From the NCBI GenBank assembly GCA_030152265.1, contig JASLHQ010000088.1, positions 1 through 14,623 on the forward strand: a stretch of 14,623 bases of DNA, written 5' to 3'. Numbering within the stretch: position 1 is the first letter of the stretch; each line of letters opens with the position of its first letter. The stretch comes from Savagea sp. Its GTDB lineage: Bacteria > Bacillota > Bacilli > Bacillales_A > Planococcaceae. The notes below the pieces were generated by a model that was given only the letters and a program-made list of their open reading frames with translations, had not been told where the DNA came from and did no database searches. Position numbers and translations under genes: made by a program. Positions 6,885 to 14,537 of this stretch are shown here, piece after piece.

Positions 6885-9247
6885 TATTGATTCGCCTCCT
6901 GTAATGTATGAATTTCTTTCATGAAATTCGTCGTATCTGCTGCGATGTTGCGTCGTACTTCTTGGAACGCATTCGCAAACAACTGCAATCCTTCACGTTG
7001 ATAAATACGCATCGGATCTTCTTGTCCATAAGAGCGTAATCCAATTCCTTCTTTGAGACGTGTCATCACTTCTAAATGTTTCACCCACATGTAGTCAATA
7101 TGTTGCAACATCACTTGTGGAATCATGTCTAAGACACGTTCGTTCGACTCAAAGTTTTGGACGAAATCGAGCAAGTCTTCGATCGGTTGTTTGTACGTGT
7201 CAAAAATTTCTTGACGGTTTTCGACCGGATGAGGTAGTTCGATTGGTTCTAGTAATAACCCGTTCATCGTATGTTGGATGCGCTCGTAATCGTAGTTTTC
7301 AGGAATTTCATCATCCGGACAGCTGTCGTAAATGACGAAGTCTGAAGCTTCTTTCAGCATCGTCGTCAACAATTCGACGAGACCTTCGCGTGCGATGACG
7401 CGGTTACGCAAGTTGTAAATGACTTCGCGCTGGTCGTTAATGACGTCGTCTAATTTTAAGTTGTATTCACGCATTGAGAAGTGTGAACCTTCTACGATAC
7501 GCTGTGTACGTTCTGTCAGTTCATGAATGTCCTCGTTCAAGATGAGACCGTCATCGTCTGTTTTCACTTTCGCTCGGAATTTTTCTACGTCTTCTTTAGC
7601 GAAACGGACGTACATGTCATCTTCGAGAGAGAGGAAGAACTGTGTTTCCCCAGGGTCACCTTGGCGACCAGAGCGTCCACGCAATTGATTATCAATGCGT
7701 CGGCTTTCGTGTTTTTCTGTACCGAGTACGAATAGTCCGCCAGCATCATGTGCTCCTTCACCGAGTTGAATATCCGTTCCGCGTCCAGCCATATTCGTAG
7801 CGACCGTAATATGACCGAGTTGTCCTGCTTGTGAAATTAAAAACACTTCTTGTTCGACACTTTTCGCGTTGAGTAAGTTGTATTTTAATTTCTTTTTATC
7901 GAGATGTTTCGCAACTTCTTCCGATTGTAAAATTGACGTCGTTCCGACGAGGATCGGCTGTCCTGTTTTGTGACGTTTTTCCACTTCGTTCGCCATCGCT
8001 TCGTATTTTTGTTTCGTCGTTAAAAATACTTTATCCGGATGATCAATTCGTCGTTTCGGACGGTTTGTCGGAATTTGAACGACGCGCATACCGTACACTT
8101 CTAAAAATTCTTTTTCTTGTGTTTTTGCCGTACCTGTCATTCCGCTTAAGTGTGGGTACATGCGGAAGTAGTTTTGAATCGTCACTTGTGCTTGCGCTTT
8201 ATTTTCTTCTGTAATTTCGACTTTCTCTTTCGCTTCGATCGCTTGGTGAAGTCCGTCAGATAATGTTCTCCCTTCTAAAATACGACCGGTGAACATGTCG
8301 ACGAGTTCGATTTTGCCTTCTTTAATGATGTAATCGACGTCTTTTTTGAAAATGACATGTGCACGTACTGCTTGGATGACGTAATGGTATAACGTTTGGT
8401 GATTTAAATCATACAAGTTGTCAATACCGAATGCTGCTTCTACTTTTTCGATTCCTTGATCCGTTAAGTTAACTGCTTTCGTTAAGTCATCAAACTCGAA
8501 ATCTTCTTCGCGTTTGAAACGTCGAGCGAGCATTGCGGCTACGTGGTGTAAGTCGGCATCAGCGGCCATTTTACCTGCGATGATGAGCGGTGTTTTTGCT
8601 TCGTCAATGAGAACACTATCGACTTCGTCAATAATCGCAAAGTGGTACGGGCGTTGAACGCGATCTGAAATGTTTTGTGCCATGTTATCACGCAAGTAGT
8701 CGAATCCGAATTCTGTTCCGACTCCGTACGTAATGTCAGCTTCATATGCCTGTTTTTTATCTTCAGCTTCCATCATCGGAACGTTTAAGCCAACTGTTAA
8801 ATCAAGGAAGCGATGAATTTGTCCGATTTGATCGTAGTCACGGTTCGCGAGGTAGTCGTTCACCGTAATGACGTGAACGCCTTTACCTTCAAGTGCACGT
8901 ACGTACGATGGAAGAGAAGCGACGAGAGTCTTTCCTTCTCCCGTTGGCATTTCAGCTATATTACCTTCAGTTAAAGCGAGACCACCGATTAACTGAACGT
9001 CAAAATGACGCATGCCGAGCACACGTTTTGAAGCTTCGCGTACGACGGCAAATGCGTCAGGAATGATTGATTGAATCGTTGCTCCGTCTGCGAGTTGCTG
9101 TTTAAACTCAGCAGTTTTTAAACGCAGCTGGGCATCCGTAAGAGGTTCATATTTACTTTCTAAATGATTAATTTTGTCGACGATTTTTCGATACTGACGA
9201 AGTTGTTTCACATCAGCATTAAATAAATTTTTAATAAAAGATAACAT
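6884..9247 (-). CDS. secA2: Accessory Sec translocase ATPase SecA2
   Basis: ATP-driven motor of the accessory Sec pathway, moving a subset of proteins (S-layer proteins in B. anthracis) through the membrane channel. With the ATG at 9247 it has 787 residues. Visible parts are the SecA N-terminus (MLSFIKNLFNADVKQLRQY), Walker A EMPTGEGKT (99-107), FGFDYLRDNM, Walker B IIDEVDSVLIDEAKTP (205-220), then MAGRGTDIQLG and LRGRSGRQGDPG of the second nucleotide-binding domain. It lacks the C-terminal zinc-binding cysteine tail of housekeeping SecA and is shorter, which together with slaP behind it marks it as SecA2. The start at 9247 is chosen because AAAAGGAGC lies upstream (spacing about 11) and the family N-terminus begins there. 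A GTG at 9286 would add 13 unrelated residues. The main secA gene is not in this window. No clear promoter was found. Confidence 0.92.
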   Translation of the reverse strand: MLSFIKNLFNADVKQLRQYRKIVDKINHLESKYEPLTDAQLRLKTAEFKQQLADGATIQSIIPDAFAVVREASKRVLGMRHFDVQLIGGLALTEGNIAEMPTGEGKTLVASLPSYVRALEGKGVHVITVNDYLANRDYDQIGQIHRFLDLTVGLNVPMMEAEDKKQAYEADITYGVGTEFGFDYLRDNMAQNISDRVQRPYHFAIIDEVDSVLIDEAKTPLIIAGKMAADADLHHVAAMLARRFKREEDFEFDDLTKAVNLTDQGIEKVEAAFGIDNLYDLNHQTLYHYVIQAVRAHVIFKKDVDYIIKEGKIELVDMFTGRILEGRTLSDGLHQAIEAKEKVEITEENKAQAQVTIQNYFRMYPHLSGMTGTAKTQEKEFLEVYGMRVVQIPTNRPKRRIDHPDKVFLTTKQKYEAMANEVEKRHKTGQPILVGTTSILQSEEVAKHLDKKKLKYNLLNAKSVEQEVFLISQAGQLGHITVATNMAGRGTDIQLGEGAHDAGGLFVLGTEKHESRRIDNQLRGRSGRQGDPGETQFFLSLEDDMYVRFAKEDVEKFRAKVKTDDDGLILNEDIHELTERTQRIVEGSHFSMREYNLKLDDVINDQREVIYNLRNRVIAREGLVELLTTMLKEASDFVIYDSCPDDEIPENYDYERIQHTMNGLLLEPIELPHPVENRQEIFDTYKQPIEDLLDFVQNFESNERVLDMIPQVMLQHIDYMWVKHLEVMTRLKEGIGLRSYGQEDPMRIYQREGLQLFANAFQEVRRNIAADTTNFMKEIHTLQEANQ

Positions 9248-9337
9248 CGATTCATTAGCTCCTTTTAAATCCGCAATGGATATCACTTTAATTTTATCAA
9301 ACTATGACGAGAAAGACTACTTTTTGTATGGAAAGAC

Positions 9338-9349
9338 TTCCAATTGGAA
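9338..9349. promoter_or_regulatory. Perfect 12-bp palindrome in the secA2-tagO divergent region
   Basis: TTCCAATTGGAA lies about midway between the two divergent genes. A shared regulator could bind here, but no match to a known site was recognised. A 12-bp palindrome can arise by chance. Confidence 0.25.
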
Positions 9350-9413
9350 ATGAAACTTTTGTGAAAACGGAACGTCTATAATTGGAGAGACGATTGAACA
9401 CGATGTTTAAGAT

Positions 9414-9442
9414 GGTTTAACGTCTCGCAAATATGCTATAAT
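9414..9442 (+). promoter_or_regulatory. Promoter of tagO, extended -10 type
   Basis: TGCTATAAT (TATAAT at 9437-9442) has the TGn extension typical of promoters with a poor -35. The -35 position holds GGTTTA at 17-base spacing. The leader to the start codon at 9513 is about 60 bases and AT-rich. Confidence 0.6.
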
Positions 9443-9512
9443 GATAAAAAATAAAATGGATGATTATGTCTTCGTATAAAAATAGAATAGAAGGATTATG
9501 AGGAGGAAGAAC

Positions 9513-10553
9513 ATGATTTACGTTGCTTTGCTTACGGCTTTTATCGGAGCGCTCATTTTTACGCCGCTCGTCATTCGCTTCGCTTATCGAATCGGAGCGG
9601 TCGATAAGCCAAACTATCGTAAAGTACACGTTCGCGTGATGCCACGAATTGGAGGTTTAGCGATTTTCTTAGCCTTTTTAGCAGGCTTTATCGTTTCTAG
9701 ACCGACAGATGAGCATGCGCTCTACATCGTTTTAGGAGCGACACTCATCATTTTAACTGGATTTTTAGATGATTTATTGGACATTACACCACGAGCGAAA
9801 ATGCTTGGACAAATTGCATCAGCACTTGTCGTCATTTGGGGCGGGTTGCAAATTCAATTTATTAACTTACCATTTTTCGGAGAGTTACAATTCGGTTGGT
9901 TCAGCATTCCGATTACGATTTTATGGATTGTCGGAATTACGAACGCGATCAATTTAATCGATGGACTGGACGGACTAGCAGCAGGAGTTTCGGCGATCGC
10001 ACTAGTTGCGATGTCGATCATGGCAATCATTATGGGCGATGTATTCGTCGCGACGACAGCAGCAGTACTCGCTGCGAGCGCACTCGGATTTTTATTTTAC
10101 AACTTCCACCCAGCGAAAATTTTCATGGGGGATACGGGCTCGCTCTTTTTAGGATTTATGATTTCGGTACTCGCGCTTTCAGGATTTAAAAATATTGCGG
10201 TCGTATCGTTAATCATTCCGGTCATTATGCTCGGTGTTCCAATCTCGGATACATTTTTCGCCATCGTGCGCCGCATCCGTATGAAACAACCGATTTCAGC
10301 ACCTGACAAATCGCATTTACATCACTGTTTGCTCGATTTTGGATTTTCTCATCGTCAAACGGTACTGATCATTTATACAATTGCCATTTTATTCGGTGTC
10401 GCAGCGATCTTATTCTCACAAGCGACATTGTGGGGAGCGATATTATTATTAGCGGTCATCCTCATAGCTATTGAATTGTTCGTAGAGATTATCGGTCTTG
10501 CTGGAAAGAATTACAAACCAATTTTGAATTTTGTTCGCAGTATAGGAAAGTAA
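9513..10553 (+). CDS. tagO: Undecaprenyl-phosphate GlcNAc-1-phosphate transferase
   Basis: Membrane enzyme of the MraY/WecA/TagO family. It puts GlcNAc-1-phosphate onto undecaprenyl phosphate, the first committed step of wall teichoic acid and related secondary wall polymers. From the ATG at 9513 it has 346 residues and about ten hydrophobic helices. Motifs are GAVDKPNYRKVHVRVMPRIG (28-47), the metal-binding GFLDDLLDITPRAK (D86-D87), NAINLIDGLDGLAAG (144-158), FMGDTGSLFLGF (204-215) and the HLHH motif (268-271). The start is set by AGGAGG at 9501-9506, six bases from ATG 9513; the in-frame ATG at 9498 would place that site inside the gene. It is a single-gene unit. The nearby LCP gene probably acts at the other end of the same pathway, attaching polymer to peptidoglycan. 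The family name is certain; the exact polymer made is inferred. Confidence 0.94.
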   Translation: MIYVALLTAFIGALIFTPLVIRFAYRIGAVDKPNYRKVHVRVMPRIGGLAIFLAFLAGFIVSRPTDEHALYIVLGATLIILTGFLDDLLDITPRAKMLGQIASALVVIWGGLQIQFINLPFFGELQFGWFSIPITILWIVGITNAINLIDGLDGLAAGVSAIALVAMSIMAIIMGDVFVATTAAVLAASALGFLFYNFHPAKIFMGDTGSLFLGFMISVLALSGFKNIAVVSLIIPVIMLGVPISDTFFAIVRRIRMKQPISAPDKSHLHHCLLDFGFSHRQTVLIIYTIAILFGVAAILFSQATLWGAILLLAVILIAIELFVEIIGLAGKNYKPILNFVRSIGK

Positions 10554-10576
10554 ATTTCACAACATACAAACAAATG

Positions 10577-10622
10577 AAAAAGCGCGTTGTACTCGTTATA
10601 ATTTGAGCACAATGCGCTTTTT
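10577..10622. terminator. Bidirectional terminator between tagO and the LCP gene
   Basis: AAAAAGCGC (10577-10585) pairs with GCGCTTTTT (10614-10622). TTGT/ACAA and CTC/GAG extend the stem, with one G-T wobble and one mismatch, around a 10-base loop. The T run overlaps the first bases of the LCP stop codon. Confidence 0.85.
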
Positions 10623-11649
10623 AATTATTTACTGTAGATTCAGTAATATTTGTAGAAATTGTAGAGGAATCATTTTTTTTAATACCTAAATGTCTTTGTA
10701 AGACAAATTTTAAGTCGGAAAGACTTTCATCACTAATTAAGTAGTAGTAACCGTATGTCCAATCGTCTTCACCTTCAAGTACGTAATTGTCTATGCGTGG
10801 TAAACCGCCTTTTCCATATTCGATAAATGACATCATTTCTTTAAATGTCATATTTGTTTTCATGTTGTTGCCGATTGCCTCGATAACGTTACCATATTTG
10901 AAAACAGCAGAGGCAGAAGCAGCTTTATCAATCATCGCTTCTACGATCATTTGTTGACGTTTTCCGCGGTCGACGTCACTATCTAATTTTCTAGTACGTG
11001 CTAAAGCTAAGGCATGACGCCCGTCTAACGTTTGTAATCCTGGCATTAAATGTATACTATTGCCGTCATTTTCGTCTTTTTCAATTCGTTCGTAAGGGAC
11101 TTCTACTTCAATACCACCAAGTTCATCGATTACGTCAATGAAAGCATTAAAGTTCATTTTTAAGTAGTAATCAATCGGAATTTCGAGTAATTGTTCGAGT
11201 GATTCGACAGTTGAACGGACTCCGTACAAGTGAGCGTGTGCAATTTTATCTTTTTTGCCGATGTCAGGAATATATATGTAAGAGTCACGTGGAATACTCA
11301 CGAGTTTTACTGAGCGTTCTTTAGGGTTAAGTGTCGCCAGCATAATAGCATCTGTTCGACTATGTTCGTCACCTTGTCCTCGTGCTTCACTATCGTCGAC
11401 ACCTAATAATAATATAGATACGTTATCTTTCGCTGGCTGAACTTTCTCATCACGAGAAATAGCTGTTTTCGGACGTTCTTCAATCGCCTCAAAAGCATTG
11501 TCAGCAGCGACTTGTGCTTTTTGATACAGCATAGCGAAGTAGCCGACAACGAAAAGAAAAGCAGTGGCAAAGATGAGTAAAGTCACTTTTAAGGCTGTTC
11601 GTGTTCGCTTCTTAGAACGTTGTTGTTTTTGAAAATTAGATCGTTCCAA
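10621..11649 (-). CDS. LytR-CpsA-Psr (LCP) family cell wall polymer ligase
   Basis: Membrane-anchored enzyme that transfers lipid-linked anionic polymers, such as wall teichoic acid, to peptidoglycan on the outer face of the membrane. The 342 residues begin with a basic cytoplasmic tail, then one membrane helix (about 19-41). The LCP catalytic domain follows (about 78-245): ILLLGVDDSEARGQGDEHSR with D100, SIPRDSYIYIP with R121, and ARTRKLDSDVDRGKRQQMI, the arginine and aspartate set that binds the pyrophosphate lipid. The start is TTG at 11649, supported by AAGGAGG seven bases before it; no ATG fits as well. Gene order next to tagO, yvyE and degS matches the B. subtilis TagV (YvhJ) locus, so it may be that paralogue. 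Since LCP proteins are similar to one another, no symbol is given. It has its own promoter behind the yigZ gene. Confidence 0.92.
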   Translation of the reverse strand: MERSNFQKQQRSKKRTRTALKVTLLIFATAFLFVVGYFAMLYQKAQVAADNAFEAIEERPKTAISRDEKVQPAKDNVSILLLGVDDSEARGQGDEHSRTDAIMLATLNPKERSVKLVSIPRDSYIYIPDIGKKDKIAHAHLYGVRSTVESLEQLLEIPIDYYLKMNFNAFIDVIDELGGIEVEVPYERIEKDENDGNSIHLMPGLQTLDGRHALALARTRKLDSDVDRGKRQQMIVEAMIDKAASASAVFKYGNVIEAIGNNMKTNMTFKEMMSFIEYGKGGLPRIDNYVLEGEDDWTYGYYYLISDESLSDLKFVLQRHLGIKKNDSSTISTNITESTVNN

Positions 11650-11691
11650 CGGTGATCCTCCTTATAAAGCATTTTGAGTTTAAAACAAAAT

Positions 11692-11707
11692 TTGCATACA
11701 TATGCAA
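11692..11707. promoter_or_regulatory. Perfect palindrome in the LCP gene leader, possible operator
   Basis: TTGCATA-CA-TATGCAA has perfect 7-bp arms. It lies about 10-25 bases after the predicted transcription start and about 43 bases before the TTG codon. It could be a roadblock-type repressor site. No known consensus was recognised. Confidence 0.35.
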
Positions 11708-11723
11708 TTACACGCTTCAAAAC

Positions 11724-11752
11724 ATTATACTTCTTTTTTTCTAAAAAGTGAA
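11724..11752 (-). promoter_or_regulatory. Promoter of the LCP gene
   Basis: Read on the minus strand: TTCACT (11747-11752), a 17-base spacer and a perfect -10 TATAAT (11724-11729). It sits in the 125-base gap behind the yigZ gene, so the LCP gene can be transcribed on its own as well as by read-through. Confidence 0.65.
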
Positions 11753-11774
11753 ACGAACATTTTATTAAATAGCG

Positions 11775-12410
11775 TTACGTACGAGGGATTTCTAAAAATA
11801 ATGTTTCGGCAATTTCGATTTCAGCTTGTCCACTCGTCATGTTCGTAATCCATTCTGTGAACTCCTGCTCGTCTTGTGGATCGACGTAAATTTGAAGTTG
11901 AACATCATCGAGGTAGACGATTTCTTTCAGGTCATATTTCGACTGTCTCACTTCGTTTTCAATTTTGCCGAGCCACGTATAGTCGATATTAACTGTCATG
12001 AGGTGAAATTTTTTGCGCAAGACGACGCCGGCAGCTTCGATTCCGACGGTAGTAGATTGTCCATAGGCACGAATTAGGCCACCACTTCCTAGTTTAATTC
12101 CCCCAAAGTAGCGGGTAATGACGACTGCTGTGTCTTCCAAATTTTGTTTTAATAGTACTTCAAGTATAGGGACGCCTGCCGTACCAGAAGGTTCGCCGTC
12201 GTCATTCGCTTTTTGAAAGCGTTGCTTTGGACCGACGACGTAAGCTGAACAGTTATGCGTTGCATCGTAATGTTTTTTCTTAATAGAGTCGATAAATTCA
12301 TTCGCTTCTTCTTCTGTTTCGACACGACTCACATAAGCGATGAATCGTGATTTTTGAATGATAATTTCATCTGTACCGTATTCTTTCACTGTATAGTAAT
12401 TGTCTCTCAT
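11775..12410 (-). CDS. yvyE: YigZ/YvyE (IMPACT, UPF0029) family protein
   Basis: Conserved small protein of the IMPACT/YigZ family; its molecular job in bacteria is not firmly known, and relatives in eukaryotes affect the Gcn2 translation-control kinase. The 211 residues match the family (about 205-217). The N-terminal UPF0029 domain has HNCSAYVVGPKQRFQKANDD, GEPSGTAGVPIL and the signature TAVVITRYFGGIKLGSGGL. The C-terminal part (about 135-205) fits the small ferredoxin-like DUF1949 domain. The start ATG at 12410 has GGAGG seven bases upstream. In B. subtilis yvyE also sits beside degS, and the same order is seen here with the genes diverging. The upstream promoter is not obvious. The symbol follows the B. 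subtilis position and similarity. Confidence 0.9.
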   Translation of the reverse strand: MRDNYYTVKEYGTDEIIIQKSRFIAYVSRVETEEEANEFIDSIKKKHYDATHNCSAYVVGPKQRFQKANDDGEPSGTAGVPILEVLLKQNLEDTAVVITRYFGGIKLGSGGLIRAYGQSTTVGIEAAGVVLRKKFHLMTVNIDYTWLGKIENEVRQSKYDLKEIVYLDDVQLQIYVDPQDEQEFTEWITNMTSGQAEIEIAETLFLEIPRT

Positions 12411-12454
12411 TGAAATCCTCCGTTTTCTGTAATGTAAACGTAATGTTCAAAACG

Positions 12455-12483
12455 CTGTGACGCGTGTGTAGGCATGGTATAAT
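12455..12483 (+). promoter_or_regulatory. Promoter of degS-degU, extended -10 type
   Basis: TGGTATAAT (TATAAT at 12478-12483) is a perfect -10 with a TGn extension. The -35 position holds CTGTGA at 17-base spacing. A small palindrome ATACA-AAG-TGTAT (12486-12498) lies across the predicted start site. Confidence 0.6.
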
Positions 12484-12568
12484 TAATACAAAGTGTATAA
12501 GGTATTCGTGTGACTTGCAACATCTTCAGCTTATCGCCGTGAAAGAGGAAGAGATTTGGAGGAAAGGT

Positions 12569-13741
12569 ATGACAAAAGAAAGAAATATCGATGTTCAACG
12601 ATTAGAGTCTGTTTTCGAGAACATGTTAAAAGTAATGGATAACTCAAAGAAAGACATTTTTTCGATTAGTGAACAGACACGTAAAAATTATGAAGCATTA
12701 AAACAAGAATTAGAAGAAGTGCAGCGAGAAACAGAAAAAGTCATTCATCGTGGGGATGAGTTAGAAGAGTTGACACGAAAATCACGCCGACGATTAGCTG
12801 AAGTATCAAAAAACTTCGAGAAGTTTACAGAAAATGAATTGAAGCGAGCGTATGAAATAGCGAATGATCTCGTCGTACAATTATCGATCAATCGCTTAGA
12901 AGAAAAGCAACTACGCAAACGTCGAGATGATTTAGAGAGACGTCTCGTCGACTTGTTAAAGACGATTGAACGAGCAGATCAGTTAGCGAATCAAGTGTCT
13001 ACCGTGTTAACATATTTAATGAGCGATTTGAAAGAAGTTGGTCCTGCTTTAGAAACAGCGCGTCAACGTCAAGAATTCGCGATTAAAATTATTCAAGCGC
13101 AAGAAGAAGAACGTAAGCGACTGTCTCGCGAAATTCACGACGGACCTGCCCAATTGTTAGCGAACGTCTCGTTACGAACAGGTTTAATTGAACAAATGTG
13201 CAACCCAAAAACAGATGAGAACGTCATAAAAGAGCTGCGAGATTTAAGGGAACTTGCGAGAGAAGCTTTGCATGAAGTGAGACGGATTATATACGATTTA
13301 CGTCCGATGGCACTCGATGATTTAGGCCTCGTTCCTACGTTGAAAAAGTATTTGAAAAAGATGATGGGCTATAACGAAGGGGTATATATCCATTTTATGT
13401 CGAAAGGTCCAGATAAGCGGTTCGATTCGAATTTCGAAGCATCGGCCTTTAGGCTTATACAAGAATCTGTTTCTAATGCTCTAAAACATGCGGAAGCAAA
13501 GGATATTTGGGTGAAACTAGAATGGCTTCATGATACAATGAATATTGTCGTTAAGGATAATGGGAAAGGGTTTGCCAAAGAAGAGATAAAAGATAAAACA
13601 TTTGGTTTAATCGGAATGCATGAGAGAATAGAATTATTAAAAGGGACTATCCGCATCGATTCAAAAATTGGAGAAGGTACGACCGTATTTATCCAAATCC
13701 CAATCGATCAAGAGACGATGATAAAAGAGATTAAAGAATGA
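12569..13741 (+). CDS. degS: Sensor histidine kinase DegS
   Basis: Soluble cytoplasmic histidine kinase that phosphorylates DegU; in B. subtilis the pair controls degradative enzymes, motility, competence and biofilm. From ATG 12569 it has 390 residues and no membrane segment. The first about 170 residues form the DegS sensor region, strongly charged and coiled-coil rich. A HisKA_3 dimerisation domain follows: QEEERKRLSREIHDGPAQLL with phospho-accepting H190, then RRIIYDLRPMALDDLGLVPT. The ATP-binding domain shows the N box (FRLIQESVSNALKHAE), the G1 box (VKDNGKGF) and the G2 box (FGLIGMHERI). The start is chosen by GGAGG at 12558-12562 and the family N-terminus. An open frame 35 codons longer begins upstream, but it overlaps the promoter -10 and is not protein-like. 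degU follows directly. Confidence 0.96.
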   Translation: MTKERNIDVQRLESVFENMLKVMDNSKKDIFSISEQTRKNYEALKQELEEVQRETEKVIHRGDELEELTRKSRRRLAEVSKNFEKFTENELKRAYEIANDLVVQLSINRLEEKQLRKRRDDLERRLVDLLKTIERADQLANQVSTVLTYLMSDLKEVGPALETARQRQEFAIKIIQAQEEERKRLSREIHDGPAQLLANVSLRTGLIEQMCNPKTDENVIKELRDLRELAREALHEVRRIIYDLRPMALDDLGLVPTLKKYLKKMMGYNEGVYIHFMSKGPDKRFDSNFEASAFRLIQESVSNALKHAEAKDIWVKLEWLHDTMNIVVKDNGKGFAKEEIKDKTFGLIGMHERIELLKGTIRIDSKIGEGTTVFIQIPIDQETMIKEIKE

Positions 13742-13761
13742 GAATAATGGAGGGAAACAAC

Positions 13762-14436
13762 ATGACGACGATTTTAATAGTTGATGACCACCAACTGTTT
13801 AGAGAAGGCGTAAAACGTATTTTAGATTTTGAAGAATCATTCGATGTCGTTGCAGAAGGTGACGATGGTACGGATGTTATTGATTTATATATGGAGCATC
13901 AGCCAGATGTTGTATTGATGGATATTAATATGCCACGTATGAACGGTGTTGAAGCGACAGAACAATTAATTGGTCAATTCCCGGATGCGAAAGTGATCAT
14001 GCTTTCAATTCACGACGACGAAACGTATGTAACACATGCTTTAAAATCAGGCGCGCTCGGTTATATGTTAAAAGAAATGGACGCGGGCGAAATCGTTCAA
14101 GCGATTAAAGTAGTTTCGAACGGTGGCTCTTACTTGCATCCGAAAATTACACATAACTTAGTACAAGAATTTCGCCGCTTAAGTGAACGTGAACATAAAG
14201 GCTCATTCCAACAAGCGGAAATTCGTCGCCCATTACACTTATTGACGAAACGTGAATGTGAAGTGCTTCAATTGTTGACAGATGGACAAAGTAACCGAGT
14301 AATCGGTGAAACGTTGTTCATTTCTGAAAAAACAGTGAAAAACCACGTTTCAAGCATTTTACAAAAGATGAACGTCAATGACCGTACGCAAGCGGTCGTT
14401 ATGGCGATTAAAAACGGTTGGGTCGAAGTGAAGTAA
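13762..14436 (+). CDS. degU: Response regulator DegU
   Basis: NarL/FixJ-type transcription regulator, phosphorylated by DegS. It has 224 residues from ATG 13762. The receiver domain (1-120) has the acidic pocket IVDDHQLFREG (D8-D9), phospho-acceptor D54 in VLMDINMPRMNGVEA, and the switch region MLSIHDDETYVTHALKSGALGYMLKE. The LuxR-type helix-turn-helix (about 160-224) reads LTKRECEVLQLL, then LFISEKTVKNHVSSILQKM and NDRTQAVVMAI. The EIRRPLHLLTKRE linker is also DegU-like. The GGAGGG upstream, eight bases before 13762, decides the start; two in-frame ATGs at 13738 and 13747 lie before that site. The 13738 ATG overlaps the degS stop. It is co-transcribed with degS and ends at a terminator. Identification is very secure. 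Confidence 0.96.
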   Translation: MTTILIVDDHQLFREGVKRILDFEESFDVVAEGDDGTDVIDLYMEHQPDVVLMDINMPRMNGVEATEQLIGQFPDAKVIMLSIHDDETYVTHALKSGALGYMLKEMDAGEIVQAIKVVSNGGSYLHPKITHNLVQEFRRLSEREHKGSFQQAEIRRPLHLLTKRECEVLQLLTDGQSNRVIGETLFISEKTVKNHVSSILQKMNVNDRTQAVVMAIKNGWVEVK

Positions 14437-14446
14437 ATGAACTTTT

Positions 14447-14476
14447 AGAAGAGTAACTTTAGTTGCTCTTCTTTTT
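14447..14476 (+). terminator. Rho-independent terminator after degU
   Basis: AGAAGAGTAAC (14447-14457) pairs with GTTGCTCTTCT (14462-14472) with one wobble and a 4-base loop. The T run extends to 14476. Confidence 0.88.
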
Positions 14477-14483
14477 AATTTTC

Positions 14484-14512
14484 GTGAACCATTCATATAA
14501 ACGTTATATAAT
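14484..14512 (+). promoter_or_regulatory. Candidate promoter of the downstream lipoprotein gene
   Basis: A perfect -10 TATAAT (14507-14512) has GTGAAC at the -35 position with 17-base spacing. It lies between the degU terminator and the next ribosome site. Confidence 0.5.
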
Positions 14513-14537
14513 GAACAGAAGAGAAAGGAGAATGATG

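Noticed and set aside
9248..9286. secA2 starting at the GTG of base 9286
   Set aside because: The added 13 residues do not look like a SecA N-terminus, the AAAAGGAGC ribosome site would lie inside the gene, and there is no site before the GTG.
9498..9512. tagO starting at the ATG of base 9498
   Set aside because: The AGGAGG ribosome site lies between this ATG and the ATG at 9513, and translates to RR, so 9513 is the proper start.
12464..12568. 35-codon N-terminal extension of DegS
   Set aside because: It would start upstream of the predicted transcription start and cover the promoter -10; the DegS family begins at 12569, where a GGAGG site fits.
13738..13761. DegU starting at ATG 13738 or 13747
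   Set aside because: The GGAGGG site lies after both codons and fits 13762, where the family N-terminus begins.
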